Of a stretch of DNA of 35,284 bases, positions 6,797-15,464 are shown piece after piece. A program made the position numbers and the translations under genes. Location of the stretch: the NCBI GenBank assembly GCA_934650095.1, contig CAKUFT010000018.1, forward strand, positions 1 through 35,284. The letters run 5' to 3'. Origin of the DNA: an uncultured Collinsella sp. (GTDB lineage Bacteria > Actinomycetota > Coriobacteriia > Coriobacteriales > Coriobacteriaceae). Under the pieces are notes generated by a model. It searched no databases. It saw nothing but the letters and a program-made list of their open reading frames with translations, and had not been told where the DNA came from. Numbering within the stretch: the stretch's first letter is position 1; each line of letters begins with the position of its first letter.

Positions 6797-8569
6797 ATGG
6801 AGCAACTCATCGCCACCATCGAAAAGGGCCAGCCCCTTTTCAACGCGATCGCCCGCAACAAGTACCTCAAGGCGATCCGCGACGGCTTTATCTCCGTCAT
6901 CCCCATCATCATCTTCTCGTCCATCTTCTGCCTGGTGGCCTCGGTCCCCAACATCTGGGGTTTCTACTGGCCCGATGACATCAACAACGCCCTGTGGAAG
7001 TGCTACAACTACTCCATGGGCATCCTGGCCATCGCCTGCGCCGCCACCACGGCCAAGCACTTCGCCGACGCTCAGAACCGTGATCTGCCCAAGAACAACC
7101 AGATCAACTTTATCTCCTGCATGTGCGCGGCCATCATCGGCTTCCTGCTGCTTTCGAGCGACACCATCGCCACGGACGCCGCCAGCGGTTTCAACACCAC
7201 CTACCTTGGTTCCAAGGGCCTGCTGACCGCCTTCATCGCTGCGTTTGTGACCGGCATCATCTACAAGTTCTTCATCAAGCGCAACATCACCGTCAAGATG
7301 CCCGAGCAGGTTCCGCCCAACATCTCGCAGACCTTTAAGGACATCATCCCCTTCTCTGTCTGCATCACCGTCTTTTGGGTCTTTGACATCGTCTTCCGCG
7401 CCGCCTTTGGCTTCTGCTTTGCCCAGGGCGTCATCCAGGTGTTCCAGCCCCTGTTCACCGCCGCCGACGGCTACATCGGCCTCGCTGTGATCTACGGCGC
7501 CATGAGCCTCTTCTGGTTCGTCGGTGTCCACGGCCCCTCGATCGTCGAGCCTGCCATCGCCGCCGCCCTCGTTGCCAACATGACCGACAACCTGGCTGCT
7601 TACCAGGCCGGTCAGCACGCTTCTGCCGTCCTGACGCAGGGCGCCCAGTACTTCGTCGTCTGCATGGGCGGCACCGGCGCCACGCTCGTCCTCGTCTTCA
7701 TGTTCTGCTTCCTGGCTAAGTCCCAGGAGATGCGTGCGGTCGGTAAGGCCTCCATCGTCCCGGTCTGCTTCGCCGTCAACGAGCCGCTGCTGTTCGCCGC
7801 GCCCATCGTGCTCAACCCCGTCTTCTTTGTCCCGTTTGTCTTTGCCCCGATCGCCAACGTCTGGATCCTCAAGGTCTTTATCGACTTCCTGGGCATGAAC
7901 GGCTTTATGTACACCCTGCCCTGGACCGTCCCCGGCCCCATCGGTACCATCATGGGCCTGGGCTTCCAGCCGCTCGCTTTTGTGATGCTCGCCATCATCC
8001 TGGTCGTCGACTTCCTTCTGTACTACCCGTTCTTCCGTGCCTATGACGCCCAGAAGTGCGCCGAGGAGGCCGAGATTTCCCAGGAGGAGCTCGCCGCCAA
8101 GAACGCCGAGAAGGCTGCCAAGCTCAACGATGCCTTCCAGGGCAAGACCGATGCCAAGAGCGTTGCAGACGGCGCTGCCGCCGAGGCCGTAAAGACCGAT
8201 GCCGCTCCCGCTGCAGCCCCCGCCGCCGAGGCCACGGCCGCCAGCGACCTCAACGGCAAGCGCGTGCTCGTGCTCTGCCAGGGCGGCGGCACCTCGGGCC
8301 TGCTCGCCAACGCACTGGCAAAGGCCGCCAAGGAGCGCGGTATCGACCTGGAGACCGCTGCCGACGCCTACGGCAACCACGTCGACATGCTCCCCGACTT
8401 TGATCTGGTCGTCCTGGCCCCGCAGGCAGCGAGCTACCTGGCCGACCTGCAGAAGGACTGCGAGCGCGTGGGCAACAAGTGCGTCGCCTGCCGCGGTAAG
8501 CAGTACATCGAGCTCTCCCAGAACGGCGACAAGTCTCTCGCCTTCGTGAGTGAGCAGCTCTCCCTTTAG
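6797..8569 (+). CDS. lacE: PTS lactose-family EIICB component (LacE), module 1
   Basis: 590 residues. The membrane EIIC domain (about 1-415) carries the lactose/cellobiose-family landmarks FWFVGVHGPSIVEP (239-252) and KASIVPVCFAVNEPLLF (317-333). An Ala-rich linker (about 430-484) leads to the cytoplasmic EIIB domain, whose LVLCQGGGTS has the phosphocysteine Cys494. It imports and phosphorylates a beta-galactoside such as lactose, receiving phosphate from LacF. AGGAG lies 7 bases before ATG. It is divergent from its LacI repressor and co-transcribed with lacG, with the structured RNA element in between. About the same length and layout as the module 2 paralogue. Confidence 0.94.
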   Translation: MEQLIATIEKGQPLFNAIARNKYLKAIRDGFISVIPIIIFSSIFCLVASVPNIWGFYWPDDINNALWKCYNYSMGILAIACAATTAKHFADAQNRDLPKNNQINFISCMCAAIIGFLLLSSDTIATDAASGFNTTYLGSKGLLTAFIAAFVTGIIYKFFIKRNITVKMPEQVPPNISQTFKDIIPFSVCITVFWVFDIVFRAAFGFCFAQGVIQVFQPLFTAADGYIGLAVIYGAMSLFWFVGVHGPSIVEPAIAAALVANMTDNLAAYQAGQHASAVLTQGAQYFVVCMGGTGATLVLVFMFCFLAKSQEMRAVGKASIVPVCFAVNEPLLFAAPIVLNPVFFVPFVFAPIANVWILKVFIDFLGMNGFMYTLPWTVPGPIGTIMGLGFQPLAFVMLAIILVVDFLLYYPFFRAYDAQKCAEEAEISQEELAAKNAEKAAKLNDAFQGKTDAKSVADGAAAEAVKTDAAPAAAPAAEATAASDLNGKRVLVLCQGGGTSGLLANALAKAAKERGIDLETAADAYGNHVDMLPDFDLVVLAPQAASYLADLQKDCERVGNKCVACRGKQYIELSQNGDKSLAFVSEQLSL

Positions 8570-8570
8570 T

Positions 8571-8724
8571 CCGCTGTTCTAACGAACAGCGGCCGGCTCG
8601 ACGCTGCGCGGCGCCCAGCCGGCCAGATTGCCGCTCAACTTCGGCGGCGCGACCACAAGGTCAGCGCCGCCTTGTTTCGGGGCAATCTGACTCGCCTGGG
8701 CGCCGCTCGCTGACTTTGACCGGC
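8571..8724 (+). ncRNA. structured intercistronic RNA element, copy B (lacE-lacG)
   Basis: It starts two bases after the lacE stop. A perfect 9-bp hairpin (8571-8592, loop TAAC) leads into a long hairpin at 8592-8724: outer stem GCCGG/CCGGC, conserved TCGACGCTGCG, stem CGGCGCCCAG/CTGGGCGCCG, stem CAGATTGCC/GGCAATCTG, and apical stem GCGGCGCGACC/GGTC-A-GCGCCGC with loop ACAA and the same bulged A as copy A. The 3' side ends in CTCGCTGAC-N-TTG, also as in copy A. The stems differ from copy A in sequence but remain paired. No U-run follows. Function unknown; it may process or uncouple expression of lacE and lacG. Confidence 0.78.
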
Positions 8725-8765
8725 TCTGCATCGTTTTCATTATTCAAATGATTGGATACTTCATC

Positions 8766-10205
8766 ATGTCCGTTTCCCCCGCTAGCGTCACCAACCCGCC
8801 TGCGCAGTTTCCCGAGGACTTTGTCTTTGGCGGCGCCACCGCTGCCTACCAGGTAGAGGGCGAGACCCGCACCCACGGTAAGGGTAAGGTTGCCTGGGAC
8901 GACTTCCTGGAGGCCCAGGGCCGCTTCTCCCCCGATCCCGCTTCCGACTTCTACAACCAGTATCCCGTCGATCTGGAGCTGTGCGAGGAGTTCGGCATCA
9001 ACGGCATCCGTCTCTCCATCGCCTGGAGCCGTATCTTCCCCAACGGCACCGGCGAGATCAACCCCGAGGGCGTGCAGTTCTACCACGACCTCTTCGCCGA
9101 GTGCCACAAGCACCACGTCGAGCCGTTCGTCACGCTGCATCACTTCGATACGCCGCTCCCCCTCTTTGAGAAGGGCGACTTCCTCAACCGCGAAACCATC
9201 GACGCCTTTGTGGACTTTGCCACCTTCTGCTTTAAGGAGTACGCCGACCAGGTGACCTACTGGTTCACCTTTAACGAGATCTGGGCCGACGCCTCTAACA
9301 CCTACATCGAGGGCACCTTCCCCGGCGGTGTTAAGGCGCATCTGGCCGAGGCCTTCCAGTGCGAGCACAACATGATGCTCGCCCACGCCAAGGCAGTGCT
9401 CGCCTTCCACAACGGCGGCTTTAAGGGCAAGATCGGCGTCATCCAGTCGCTGGAGTTTAAGTACCCGCTCAACGAGAACGACCCTGCCGACATCAAGGCC
9501 GCCAACAACGAGCACGTGCTGCAGAACCAGTTTTTGCTCGACGCCACCTTCCGCGGCGACTATGCGCCCGATACGCTCGAGTGCGCCAACCGCCTGGCTG
9601 CCGTCTCGGGCGGCACCATCGAGATCCTGGACGAGGACCTCGAGATTATGCGCGAAGCCGCGCTCTACAACGACTACCTGGGCGTTAACAACTACCAGTG
9701 CCGTTTCCTCAAGGCCTACGATGGCGAGAACGACCTGCACCACAACGGTACGGGCGAGAAGGGCACCGGCCGCTGGCGCGTCAAGGGCATTGGCGAGCAC
9801 GTGAACAAGCCCGGCATCCCCACCACCGACTGGGACTGGATCATCTACCCCGAGGGCCTGTTCGACCTGCTCGTCTACATTAAGCAGCGCTACCCCAACT
9901 ACAAGCAGATCTTCATCACCGAGAACGGCATGGGCTACAAGGATCCCTACAAGGACGGCTTTGTGGACGACCAGCCGCGCATCGACTACATCGAGCAGCA
10001 CCTGCGCTGGCTGCTGAAGGCCATGGAGGTCGGCGTCAACGTGGGCGGCTACTTCCTGTGGAGCCTGCAGGACCAGTTCTCCTGGACCAACGGCTACAAC
10101 AAGCGCTACGGCTTCTTCTACGTGGACTTTGAGACCCAGAAGCGCACGCCCAAGGCAAGCGCTTACTGGTACAAACACGTGGCCGAGACCCGTCGTCTGG
10201 ACTAG
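8766..10205 (+). CDS. lacG: 6-phospho-beta-galactosidase LacG (GH1), module 1
   Basis: 479 residues from this start. A GH1 retaining glycosidase very close to LacG over its whole length: FVFGGATAAYQVEG near the N-terminus, acid/base Glu171 in WFTFNEI, nucleophile Glu386 in ITENGMG, and the phosphate-binding SWTNGYNKRYG stretch near the C-terminus. It hydrolyses lactose-6-phosphate to galactose-6-phosphate and glucose, feeding LacAB. The start is uncertain: an in-frame ATG at 8748 adds six residues, but GGA nine bases before 8766 favours the later one; neither has a strong ribosome site, which is odd beside the structured element. 6-phospho-beta-glucosidase is less likely. Confidence 0.93.
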   Translation: MSVSPASVTNPPAQFPEDFVFGGATAAYQVEGETRTHGKGKVAWDDFLEAQGRFSPDPASDFYNQYPVDLELCEEFGINGIRLSIAWSRIFPNGTGEINPEGVQFYHDLFAECHKHHVEPFVTLHHFDTPLPLFEKGDFLNRETIDAFVDFATFCFKEYADQVTYWFTFNEIWADASNTYIEGTFPGGVKAHLAEAFQCEHNMMLAHAKAVLAFHNGGFKGKIGVIQSLEFKYPLNENDPADIKAANNEHVLQNQFLLDATFRGDYAPDTLECANRLAAVSGGTIEILDEDLEIMREAALYNDYLGVNNYQCRFLKAYDGENDLHHNGTGEKGTGRWRVKGIGEHVNKPGIPTTDWDWIIYPEGLFDLLVYIKQRYPNYKQIFITENGMGYKDPYKDGFVDDQPRIDYIEQHLRWLLKAMEVGVNVGGYFLWSLQDQFSWTNGYNKRYGFFYVDFETQKRTPKASAYWYKHVAETRRLD

Positions 10206-10251
10206 TGGCCTGCGGGGTTGCCCGCTCACACAACCTGTCCCCATTTCTCAG

Positions 10252-10300
10252 CCGGGGGCGGCACGTCACACGGCGCGCCGCCCCCGGTCTTTTGTTTTTG
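10252..10300 (+). terminator. intrinsic terminator after lacG module 1
   Basis: An 11-bp GC stem (CCGGGGGCGGC/GCCGCCCCCGG, 14-nt loop) is followed by TCTTTTGTTTTT. It closes the lacE-lacG transcript before the palindromic repeat array. Confidence 0.9.
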
Positions 10301-10315
10301 GGCGGTTCGAGGGCC

Positions 10316-10620
10316 GTTTGTCTCGATCTGTAACATCTAGCCGAGTCTTTGGGTCCTAACTGTTACAGATCGAGATAAACAGGGTGGGCCGGACCGAATT
10401 GTCTAAATCTGTAACACTAAAACCGGTTTTGGGCGTCTAGTTGTTACAGATCGAGATGAATGCACGGGGTAGTTCCCTCAATCTAAATCTGTAACAACTA
10501 GCGAGTTATTTCGCTCCTACCTGTTACAGATCGAGACAAACGGAATAGGCCGAGCCAAAAGATCTCAATCTGTAACATCTAGCAGGAATTTTCTGTCCTA
10601 ACTGTTACAGATTAAGATGA
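10316..10620. repeat. four tandem 80-bp palindromic repeat units
   Basis: Four units have arms TCTCGATCTGTAACA and TGTTACAGATCGAGA (variants with AAATCTGTAACA or AATCTGTAACA) at 10321-10375, 10401-10457, 10481-10536 and 10563-10617. Left arms are spaced 80, 80 and 82 bases. The ~25-base hairpin centres share CTAG and TCCTA; the ~25-base linkers are also partly conserved (GGCCGAGCC). Two more units are at 15271-15405. This lies between the convergent ends of lacG and the module 2 lacI gene. The linkers are conserved and the units palindromic, so it is not a CRISPR. Confidence 0.9.
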
Positions 10621-10635
10621 ACGAGCCGAGCACGT

Positions 10636-11646
10636 CTACGCCCGTAGGTCTTTCACGCTGGAACGTTCGACCAACACGCCCGAGACGAGCGTACGGCTTC
10701 TGGAACTCGGGGCTTCCAGACCTGCGACGACCTCGTTAAGCGCACGGATGCCCAACTCACGGTGGCGGAACTTCACCGATGTCAGAATCGAGTTGGGAAT
10801 CGTCTTGTAGAGCTCATCGTCGAAGCCGATCACGGACACATCATCGGGCACACTGAGCCCTTTGTCACGTAGAGCCGTCATCACGCCGTTTGCCATGCAG
10901 TCGTTAGCAGCGAGGACCGCCGTGCAATCGGGCTTATCGGCAAGCACAAGACCCGCGGCATAGCCACTATCCGCATTCCAATCGCCCTGCAGAGGCTCAG
11001 GCGGCTCGATGCCACGCGCCTCGAGTGCCGCACGCCAACCTTTCATACGGCACTGGCTCGACAGCGACTCTTTCTTACCCGAAACGAAGTACACGTTCTT
11101 GTGACCATGATCCAAGAAGTACTCGCACGCCATGCGCGCGCCGCCCTCTTGGTCGTCACTAACGGTAGAGCAGGTAGGATGCTCCATCGACGTGATAATC
11201 ACCGTCTTAAGGTCCTTCGGCGCCTCAAAGGTATCAAAGTCATCGACCATCTGACGCAAGTTGAAGATCATGCCATCGACGGGCAGCTGCGACATCCTGC
11301 GCGCTGCATCGGCGAGGGTCATCTTCTCCCCCGCTCGTTTCTTGATCATCGTGAGAGCAAAGCCTCGCTCTTCGGCGGCATCGGCGATACCGTCGATCAT
11401 GTCCACGGCGCCGCCCGACAAGTGGAACAGCACCACGCCGATGCACCCGTAACGGCCCAACTTGAGTGAGCGCGCGGCAAAGTTAGTTCGAAATCCGAGC
11501 GCCTCCATGGCCGCATGGACCTTCTCGCGCGTCGACTCGCGCACGCTATCGGGCTCATTGATTACACGAGATACCGTCTTGAGAGACACGCCGGCGGCAA
11601 CCGCCACATCGTTCATTGAGACGTTTTTCTTGTCCATCGTTGTCAC
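10636..11646 (-). CDS. LacI-family transcriptional repressor, module 2
   Basis: About 336 residues. Helix-turn-helix VSMNDVAVAAGVSLKTVSRVIN near the N-terminus, hinge TNFAARSLKLG, then a LacI/GalR effector domain. The start is taken at GTG 11646 because GGAG lies five bases upstream; ATG 11637 three codons later is possible. It is divergent from the EIICB gene at 11922 and probably represses it through the perfect palindrome at 11799-11820. It is a paralogue of the repressor at 5436-6440. Confidence 0.92.
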   Translation of the reverse strand: MTTMDKKNVSMNDVAVAAGVSLKTVSRVINEPDSVRESTREKVHAAMEALGFRTNFAARSLKLGRYGCIGVVLFHLSGGAVDMIDGIADAAEERGFALTMIKKRAGEKMTLADAARRMSQLPVDGMIFNLRQMVDDFDTFEAPKDLKTVIITSMEHPTCSTVSDDQEGGARMACEYFLDHGHKNVYFVSGKKESLSSQCRMKGWRAALEARGIEPPEPLQGDWNADSGYAAGLVLADKPDCTAVLAANDCMANGVMTALRDKGLSVPDDVSVIGFDDELYKTIPNSILTSVKFRHRELGIRALNEVVAGLEAPSSRSRTLVSGVLVERSSVKDLRA

Positions 11647-11719
11647 TGCTTCTCCACTCGGGTCTCTATCGCTTGTTTTTTGCGTTCTAGCATACACTAC
11701 CTGCCTGACTGATAAATCA

Positions 11720-11748
11720 ACCGTTTACCGGACAAAATCGACCACTCA
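11720..11748 (-). promoter_or_regulatory. 29-bp direct-repeat motif, lacI2-lacE2 intergenic copy
   Basis: On the minus strand this reads TGAGTGGT-N13-TAAACGGT with the linker beginning CGATTTTG, matching the copies upstream of lacA (3528-3556), lacF (5347-5375) and the GalNAc-type PTS operon (31348-31376). The 21-bp half-site period equals two DNA turns. Confidence 0.55.
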
Positions 11749-11776
11749 CCCGTATATCCTTGTTGCTCTTCCAAAA

Positions 11777-11820
11777 ATGTCTTACGTTGTCATTAACGAA
11801 ATGACAACGTTGTCATTTCG
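11777..11820. promoter_or_regulatory. candidate LacI operator pair of module 2
   Basis: A perfect 22-bp palindrome centred on AACGTT lies at 11799-11820 (core AATGACAACGTTGTCATT). A degenerate second site (ACGTTGTCATT half) lies directly upstream at 11777-11795. It is about 100 bases before the lacE2 start, within the divergent promoter region. Confidence 0.7.
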
Positions 11821-11921
11821 CAATGCCTTCCTTACGCAGGAAGGCTTCCGGGCAGTCCTGACCATCCATCGACGACCAGTTCCATCCACATGCATCGCGC
11901 ATCAAGTAGCAAAGGAGCTTT

Positions 11922-13679
11922 ATGGACGCCATCGTAAAGATGCTCGAAAAGCATCAACCGTTCTTTGAGAAGATCTCGAGGAACATCTACCTCCAGGCCA
12001 TCAAGGACGGATTCCTTGGGTGCATGCCCATCGTCCTCACCTCTTCGATCTTTCTGCTGATCGCCACGCTTCCCGGCGTGGTCGGCATCACGCTGCCCCA
12101 GCCGCTCATCGACTGGTGCAACAAGCTCTACAACTTCACCATGGGTGTCATGGGCATCATGGTTGCCGGCACCACTGCCAAGAACTTCACGGCATCCATG
12201 AACCGTCGCATGCCCGCCGGCAAGGTGCTCAACGACGGCTCCACCATGGTGGCCGCCCAGTGCAGCATGCTTTTGCTCGCCGTTACGCAGTTCACCACCA
12301 AGTTCAACGGCTCCGAGCTTTCGGTCTTCGATTGCACTAGCATGGGCACGCGCGGCCTGTTCTCGGCATACATCGCCGCGTTCATTACCGTGTGGGTTTA
12401 TAAGTTCTGTGTCTCGCGTGATCTGACCATTAAGCTGCCCAAGGAGGTCCCGGGCGCTATCGCTCAGAACTTCCGCGACATCATCCCCTTCGGCGGTGCT
12501 GTCATCATCTGCGGCATCATCGATGTGGTTGTGCGCAACCTCATGGGTGTTCCGTTCTCCGAGCTGCTCATCAAGCTGCTCTCCCCGCTCTTCACCGCGG
12601 CAGAAACCTACCCCGGCCTTATTCTTATCCAGGCAGCCACCGCGTTCTTCTGGTTCATCGGCGTCCACGGTCCCTCGATCGTCCAGCCGGGTATTGACCC
12701 CATCCGTCTTGCCAACCAGGCCGAGAACCTGCAGGTTCTTCTTGCCGGCGGTCACCCCGCCCACTCCCTCACCTTCAACATGTCGCTCGTAGGTGAGTTC
12801 GGCGGCACCGGTGCCACGTTTATCGTGCCGCTCCTGCTGATCCTCTTTATGAAGTCCAAGCAGCTTAAGGCTGTCGGTAAGGCCTCGATTGTCCCTGTCG
12901 CCTTCGCCGTCAACGAGCCGCTGCTCTTTGGCGCTCCCATGATCCTCAACCCCTACATGCTCATCCCCTTTGTTGCCGCCGGCTGCGTCAACGTGAGTGT
13001 TGCCAAGTTCTTTATCGATAACGTGGGCATGAACGGCTTCTCCTTCGTGGTGCCTTGGGCCACCCCCGCCCCCATCGGCATCTTTATCACCACGAACTTC
13101 CAGCTTATTGCCCTGGTATTTGTCGCGATCATCATCTTGCTGGACGCCATCATCTACCTGCCGTTCTTGAAGGCATACGATAAGCTGCTCTGCGACCAGG
13201 AGGCCGAGCGCGCCGCCGAGCTGGGTCTGGAGTCCGATGGTGCTGCCACCATCGCTGCCAGCACCCCTGCACCCGCCATCGAGCCGACCGCCGCTGCCGT
13301 CGACAGCGAGCCTGTCGCCGATCAGCCCGAGCCCGCCGCCGACGCATCCGCTAAGAAGGACGTCGACGGCCTGAAGGTCCTCGTCCTGTGCGCCGGCGCC
13401 GGCACCTCTGCCATGCTTGCCAACGCCATTAAGGAAGGTGCCGCACAGACCGGAGAGAACATCGCTTCCTCCGCAGGTGCCTATGGCCAGCACACCGCCA
13501 TCATGGATCAGTACGACGTTATCGTGCTTGCCCCGCAGGTTCGTAGCTACTACAACGACATGAAGGCCGACACCGATCGTCTGGGCATTAAGCTGCTCGC
13601 TCCCCGCGGTAAGGAATATATCGACCTTACTCGCGACCCCGCTGGCGCCATCAAGTGGCTCCGCGAGAACCTCGACTAG
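11922..13679 (+). CDS. lacE: PTS lactose-family EIICB component (LacE), module 2
   Basis: 585 residues; same layout as the module 1 protein. EIIC (about 1-420) has FFWFIGVHGPSIVQP and KASIVPVAFAVNEPLLF; an Ala/Pro/Glu linker (about 430-480) leads to EIIB with phosphocysteine Cys490 in LVLCAGAGTS. AAGGAG precedes the ATG by a good distance. Followed 75 bases later by its own lacG. The two EIICBs differ in the loop after the first helices and around the EIIB active site (QGGG against AGAG), so they may prefer different beta-galactosides; this is inferred. Phosphate presumably comes from the single LacF at 4883. Confidence 0.94.
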   Translation: MDAIVKMLEKHQPFFEKISRNIYLQAIKDGFLGCMPIVLTSSIFLLIATLPGVVGITLPQPLIDWCNKLYNFTMGVMGIMVAGTTAKNFTASMNRRMPAGKVLNDGSTMVAAQCSMLLLAVTQFTTKFNGSELSVFDCTSMGTRGLFSAYIAAFITVWVYKFCVSRDLTIKLPKEVPGAIAQNFRDIIPFGGAVIICGIIDVVVRNLMGVPFSELLIKLLSPLFTAAETYPGLILIQAATAFFWFIGVHGPSIVQPGIDPIRLANQAENLQVLLAGGHPAHSLTFNMSLVGEFGGTGATFIVPLLLILFMKSKQLKAVGKASIVPVAFAVNEPLLFGAPMILNPYMLIPFVAAGCVNVSVAKFFIDNVGMNGFSFVVPWATPAPIGIFITTNFQLIALVFVAIIILLDAIIYLPFLKAYDKLLCDQEAERAAELGLESDGAATIAASTPAPAIEPTAAAVDSEPVADQPEPAADASAKKDVDGLKVLVLCAGAGTSAMLANAIKEGAAQTGENIASSAGAYGQHTAIMDQYDVIVLAPQVRSYYNDMKADTDRLGIKLLAPRGKEYIDLTRDPAGAIKWLRENLD

Positions 13680-13693
13680 TTCCTCCCTCTGTT

Positions 13694-13720
13694 GGTGCCC
13701 GGATCCCCAGTTCGGGCACC
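13694..13720 (+). other. intercistronic hairpin between lacE2 and lacG2
   Basis: A perfect 8-bp stem (GGTGCCCG/CGGGCACC, 11-nt loop) without a U-run. It occupies the position where module 1 carries the much larger structured element. Confidence 0.6.
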
Positions 13721-13754
13721 TCTCCCTATTCGTATCCCACAGAAAGGATGACTC

Positions 13755-15176
13755 ATGACCAACCCCATGCAGTTCCCCGACGGCTTTGTGTTTGGCGGCG
13801 CCACCGCCGCTTACCAGGTTGAGGGCGAGACCCGCACGCACGGCAAGGGCAAAGTGCCCTGGGACGATTTCCTGGCTGCTCAGGGTCGCTTCTCCCCCGA
13901 CCCCGCAAGCGATTTCTACAACAAATATCCGGTCGATATCGACCTGTGCCAGCGCTTCGGCATCAACGGCATCCGTGTCTCCATAGCTTGGAGCCGTATC
14001 TTCCCCAGTGGCACCGGCGAGATTAACCCCGAGGGCGTCGCTTTCTATCACAAGCTCTTTGCCACCTGCAACAAAGCAGGCGTTATCCCCTATGTCACGC
14101 TCGATCACTTCGATACGCCCGAGGCCTTCTACCAGGACGGCGGCGAGGGATTCCTGACGCGCACGACCATCGACGCCTTCGTCGAGTACGCCAAGTTCTG
14201 CTTTGCCGAGTTCACCGAGGTCAAGCATTGGTTTACCTTTAACGAGATTCCCGCGACCGCCGAGGGCAGCTTTATCGTCGGCAACTGGCCGCACGGTGAG
14301 AAGTACCGTCTGGACAAGGCCTTCCAGCTCATGCACAACATGATGGTGGCCCACGCCAAGGCTGTCGTCGCCTTCCATGAGGGCGGCTTTGAGGGCGAGA
14401 TCGGCATTGTCCAGAACCTGGAGCCCAAGTATCCCCTCGACCCCAACAGCGCTGCCGACTGCGAGGCAGCCCGCATGGCCGACGTCATCAACAACCGCTG
14501 GGTACTCGACGCCACCTTCCGCGGCCATTACGCAGCCGATACCATGGAAGCCGCAACCAAGTTGGCACATATCGCCGGCGGCGAGCTCGACGTCCGCGAC
14601 GAGGACATCGCCGCGTTGACCGCCGCGCTCCCCTACAACGATTGCCTGGGCGTCAACACCTACAAGTGTCAGTTCCTGCGTGCCGCCGAGGGCGAAAACG
14701 ACATCAACCACAATGGCACTGGCGACAAGGGCTCCTCGCGCTGGTTCCTCAAGGGCGTTGGTGAGTCATGCGTGCGCGAAGGCGTACCCACCACCGATTG
14801 GGACTGGATTATCTATCCCGAGGGCCTGTACGATCTGCTGCTCCGCATTAAGAACGATTACCCCAACTACAAGAAGATTTACATCACCGAGAACGGCATG
14901 GGCTATAAGGACGACTTCGAGGACGGCTTTATCGACGACGCCCCTCGCATCGACTACATGCGCCAGCATCTCGCGTGGATCCTCAAGGCAATCGACGGCG
15001 GCGTGAACGTCGACGGCTACTTTGTGTGGTCGCTGCAGGACCAGTTCTCCTGGACCAACGGCTATAACAAACGTTACGGCCTGTTCTACATCGACTTTGA
15101 GACCCAGAAGCGCTACCCCAAGGCGAGCGCGTACTGGTACAAGAACGTCGCGGAGACCGGCCTGCTCATGGCCTAG
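13755..15176 (+). CDS. lacG: 6-phospho-beta-galactosidase LacG (GH1), module 2
   Basis: 473 residues, about the length of characterised LacG (468). GH1 fold: FVFGGATAAYQVEG at 11-24, acid/base Glu164 in WFTFNEI, nucleophile Glu378 in ITENGMG and SWTNGYNKRYG for the 6-phosphate. AAAGGA precedes the ATG. It splits a phosphorylated beta-galactoside delivered by the adjacent EIICB. Compared with the module 1 enzyme it has TLDHFDTP in place of TLHHFDTP and a different loop after the acid/base Glu, again hinting at a different aglycone. Confidence 0.94.
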   Translation: MTNPMQFPDGFVFGGATAAYQVEGETRTHGKGKVPWDDFLAAQGRFSPDPASDFYNKYPVDIDLCQRFGINGIRVSIAWSRIFPSGTGEINPEGVAFYHKLFATCNKAGVIPYVTLDHFDTPEAFYQDGGEGFLTRTTIDAFVEYAKFCFAEFTEVKHWFTFNEIPATAEGSFIVGNWPHGEKYRLDKAFQLMHNMMVAHAKAVVAFHEGGFEGEIGIVQNLEPKYPLDPNSAADCEAARMADVINNRWVLDATFRGHYAADTMEAATKLAHIAGGELDVRDEDIAALTAALPYNDCLGVNTYKCQFLRAAEGENDINHNGTGDKGSSRWFLKGVGESCVREGVPTTDWDWIIYPEGLYDLLLRIKNDYPNYKKIYITENGMGYKDDFEDGFIDDAPRIDYMRQHLAWILKAIDGGVNVDGYFVWSLQDQFSWTNGYNKRYGLFYIDFETQKRYPKASAYWYKNVAETGLLMA

Positions 15177-15198
15177 TTTTTGCCACATACCCCTTGTC

Positions 15199-15240
15199 GG
15201 CCGCATGCGAATCCCCCACGGGTCGCATGCGGCCTTTTTT
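15199..15240 (+). terminator. intrinsic terminator after lacG module 2
   Basis: A perfect 12-bp stem (GGCCGCATGCGA/TCGCATGCGGCC, 12-nt loop) followed by TTTTTT. Confidence 0.93.
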
Positions 15241-15265
15241 GTATTGGTTCAGCCGGGATCCACAT

Positions 15266-15410
15266 GTTTATCTCGATCTGTAACATCTAGCCGAGAATTT
15301 CAGTCCTAACTGTTACAGAATGAGACAAACGGATAACCCGAGCCGAAATATCTCAATCTGTAACACGTAGCCGAGTTTCTCGTTCCTACCTGTTACAGAT
15401 TGAGACAATA
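15266..15410. repeat. two tandem 80-bp palindromic repeat units
   Basis: Two units of the family found at 10316-10620: arms TCTCGATCTGTAACA/TGTTACAGAATGAGA (15271-15325) and TCTCAATCTGTAACA/TGTTACAGATTGAGA (15351-15405), again 80 bases apart, with an ACCCGAGCC linker. As in module 1 the array directly follows the lacG terminator. Confidence 0.9.
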
Positions 15411-15464
15411 AGACGGTGAAACCAAGGCCTTCCAAGCAGCTACGACGCGCACTTCTATCCTTGG

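Noticed and set aside
10316..10620. CRISPR array
   Set aside because: Regular spacing, but the units are long palindromes with similar linkers, only four copies, and no cas genes.
11832..14711. A very long open frame on the minus strand opposite lacE2 and lacG2
   Set aside because: It is the antisense shadow of high-GC codon bias; the plus-strand genes have full family motifs and ribosome sites. The same applies to long antisense frames opposite lacE1 (6740-8380), lacG1 (8661-10244) and lacC2 (21543-22703).
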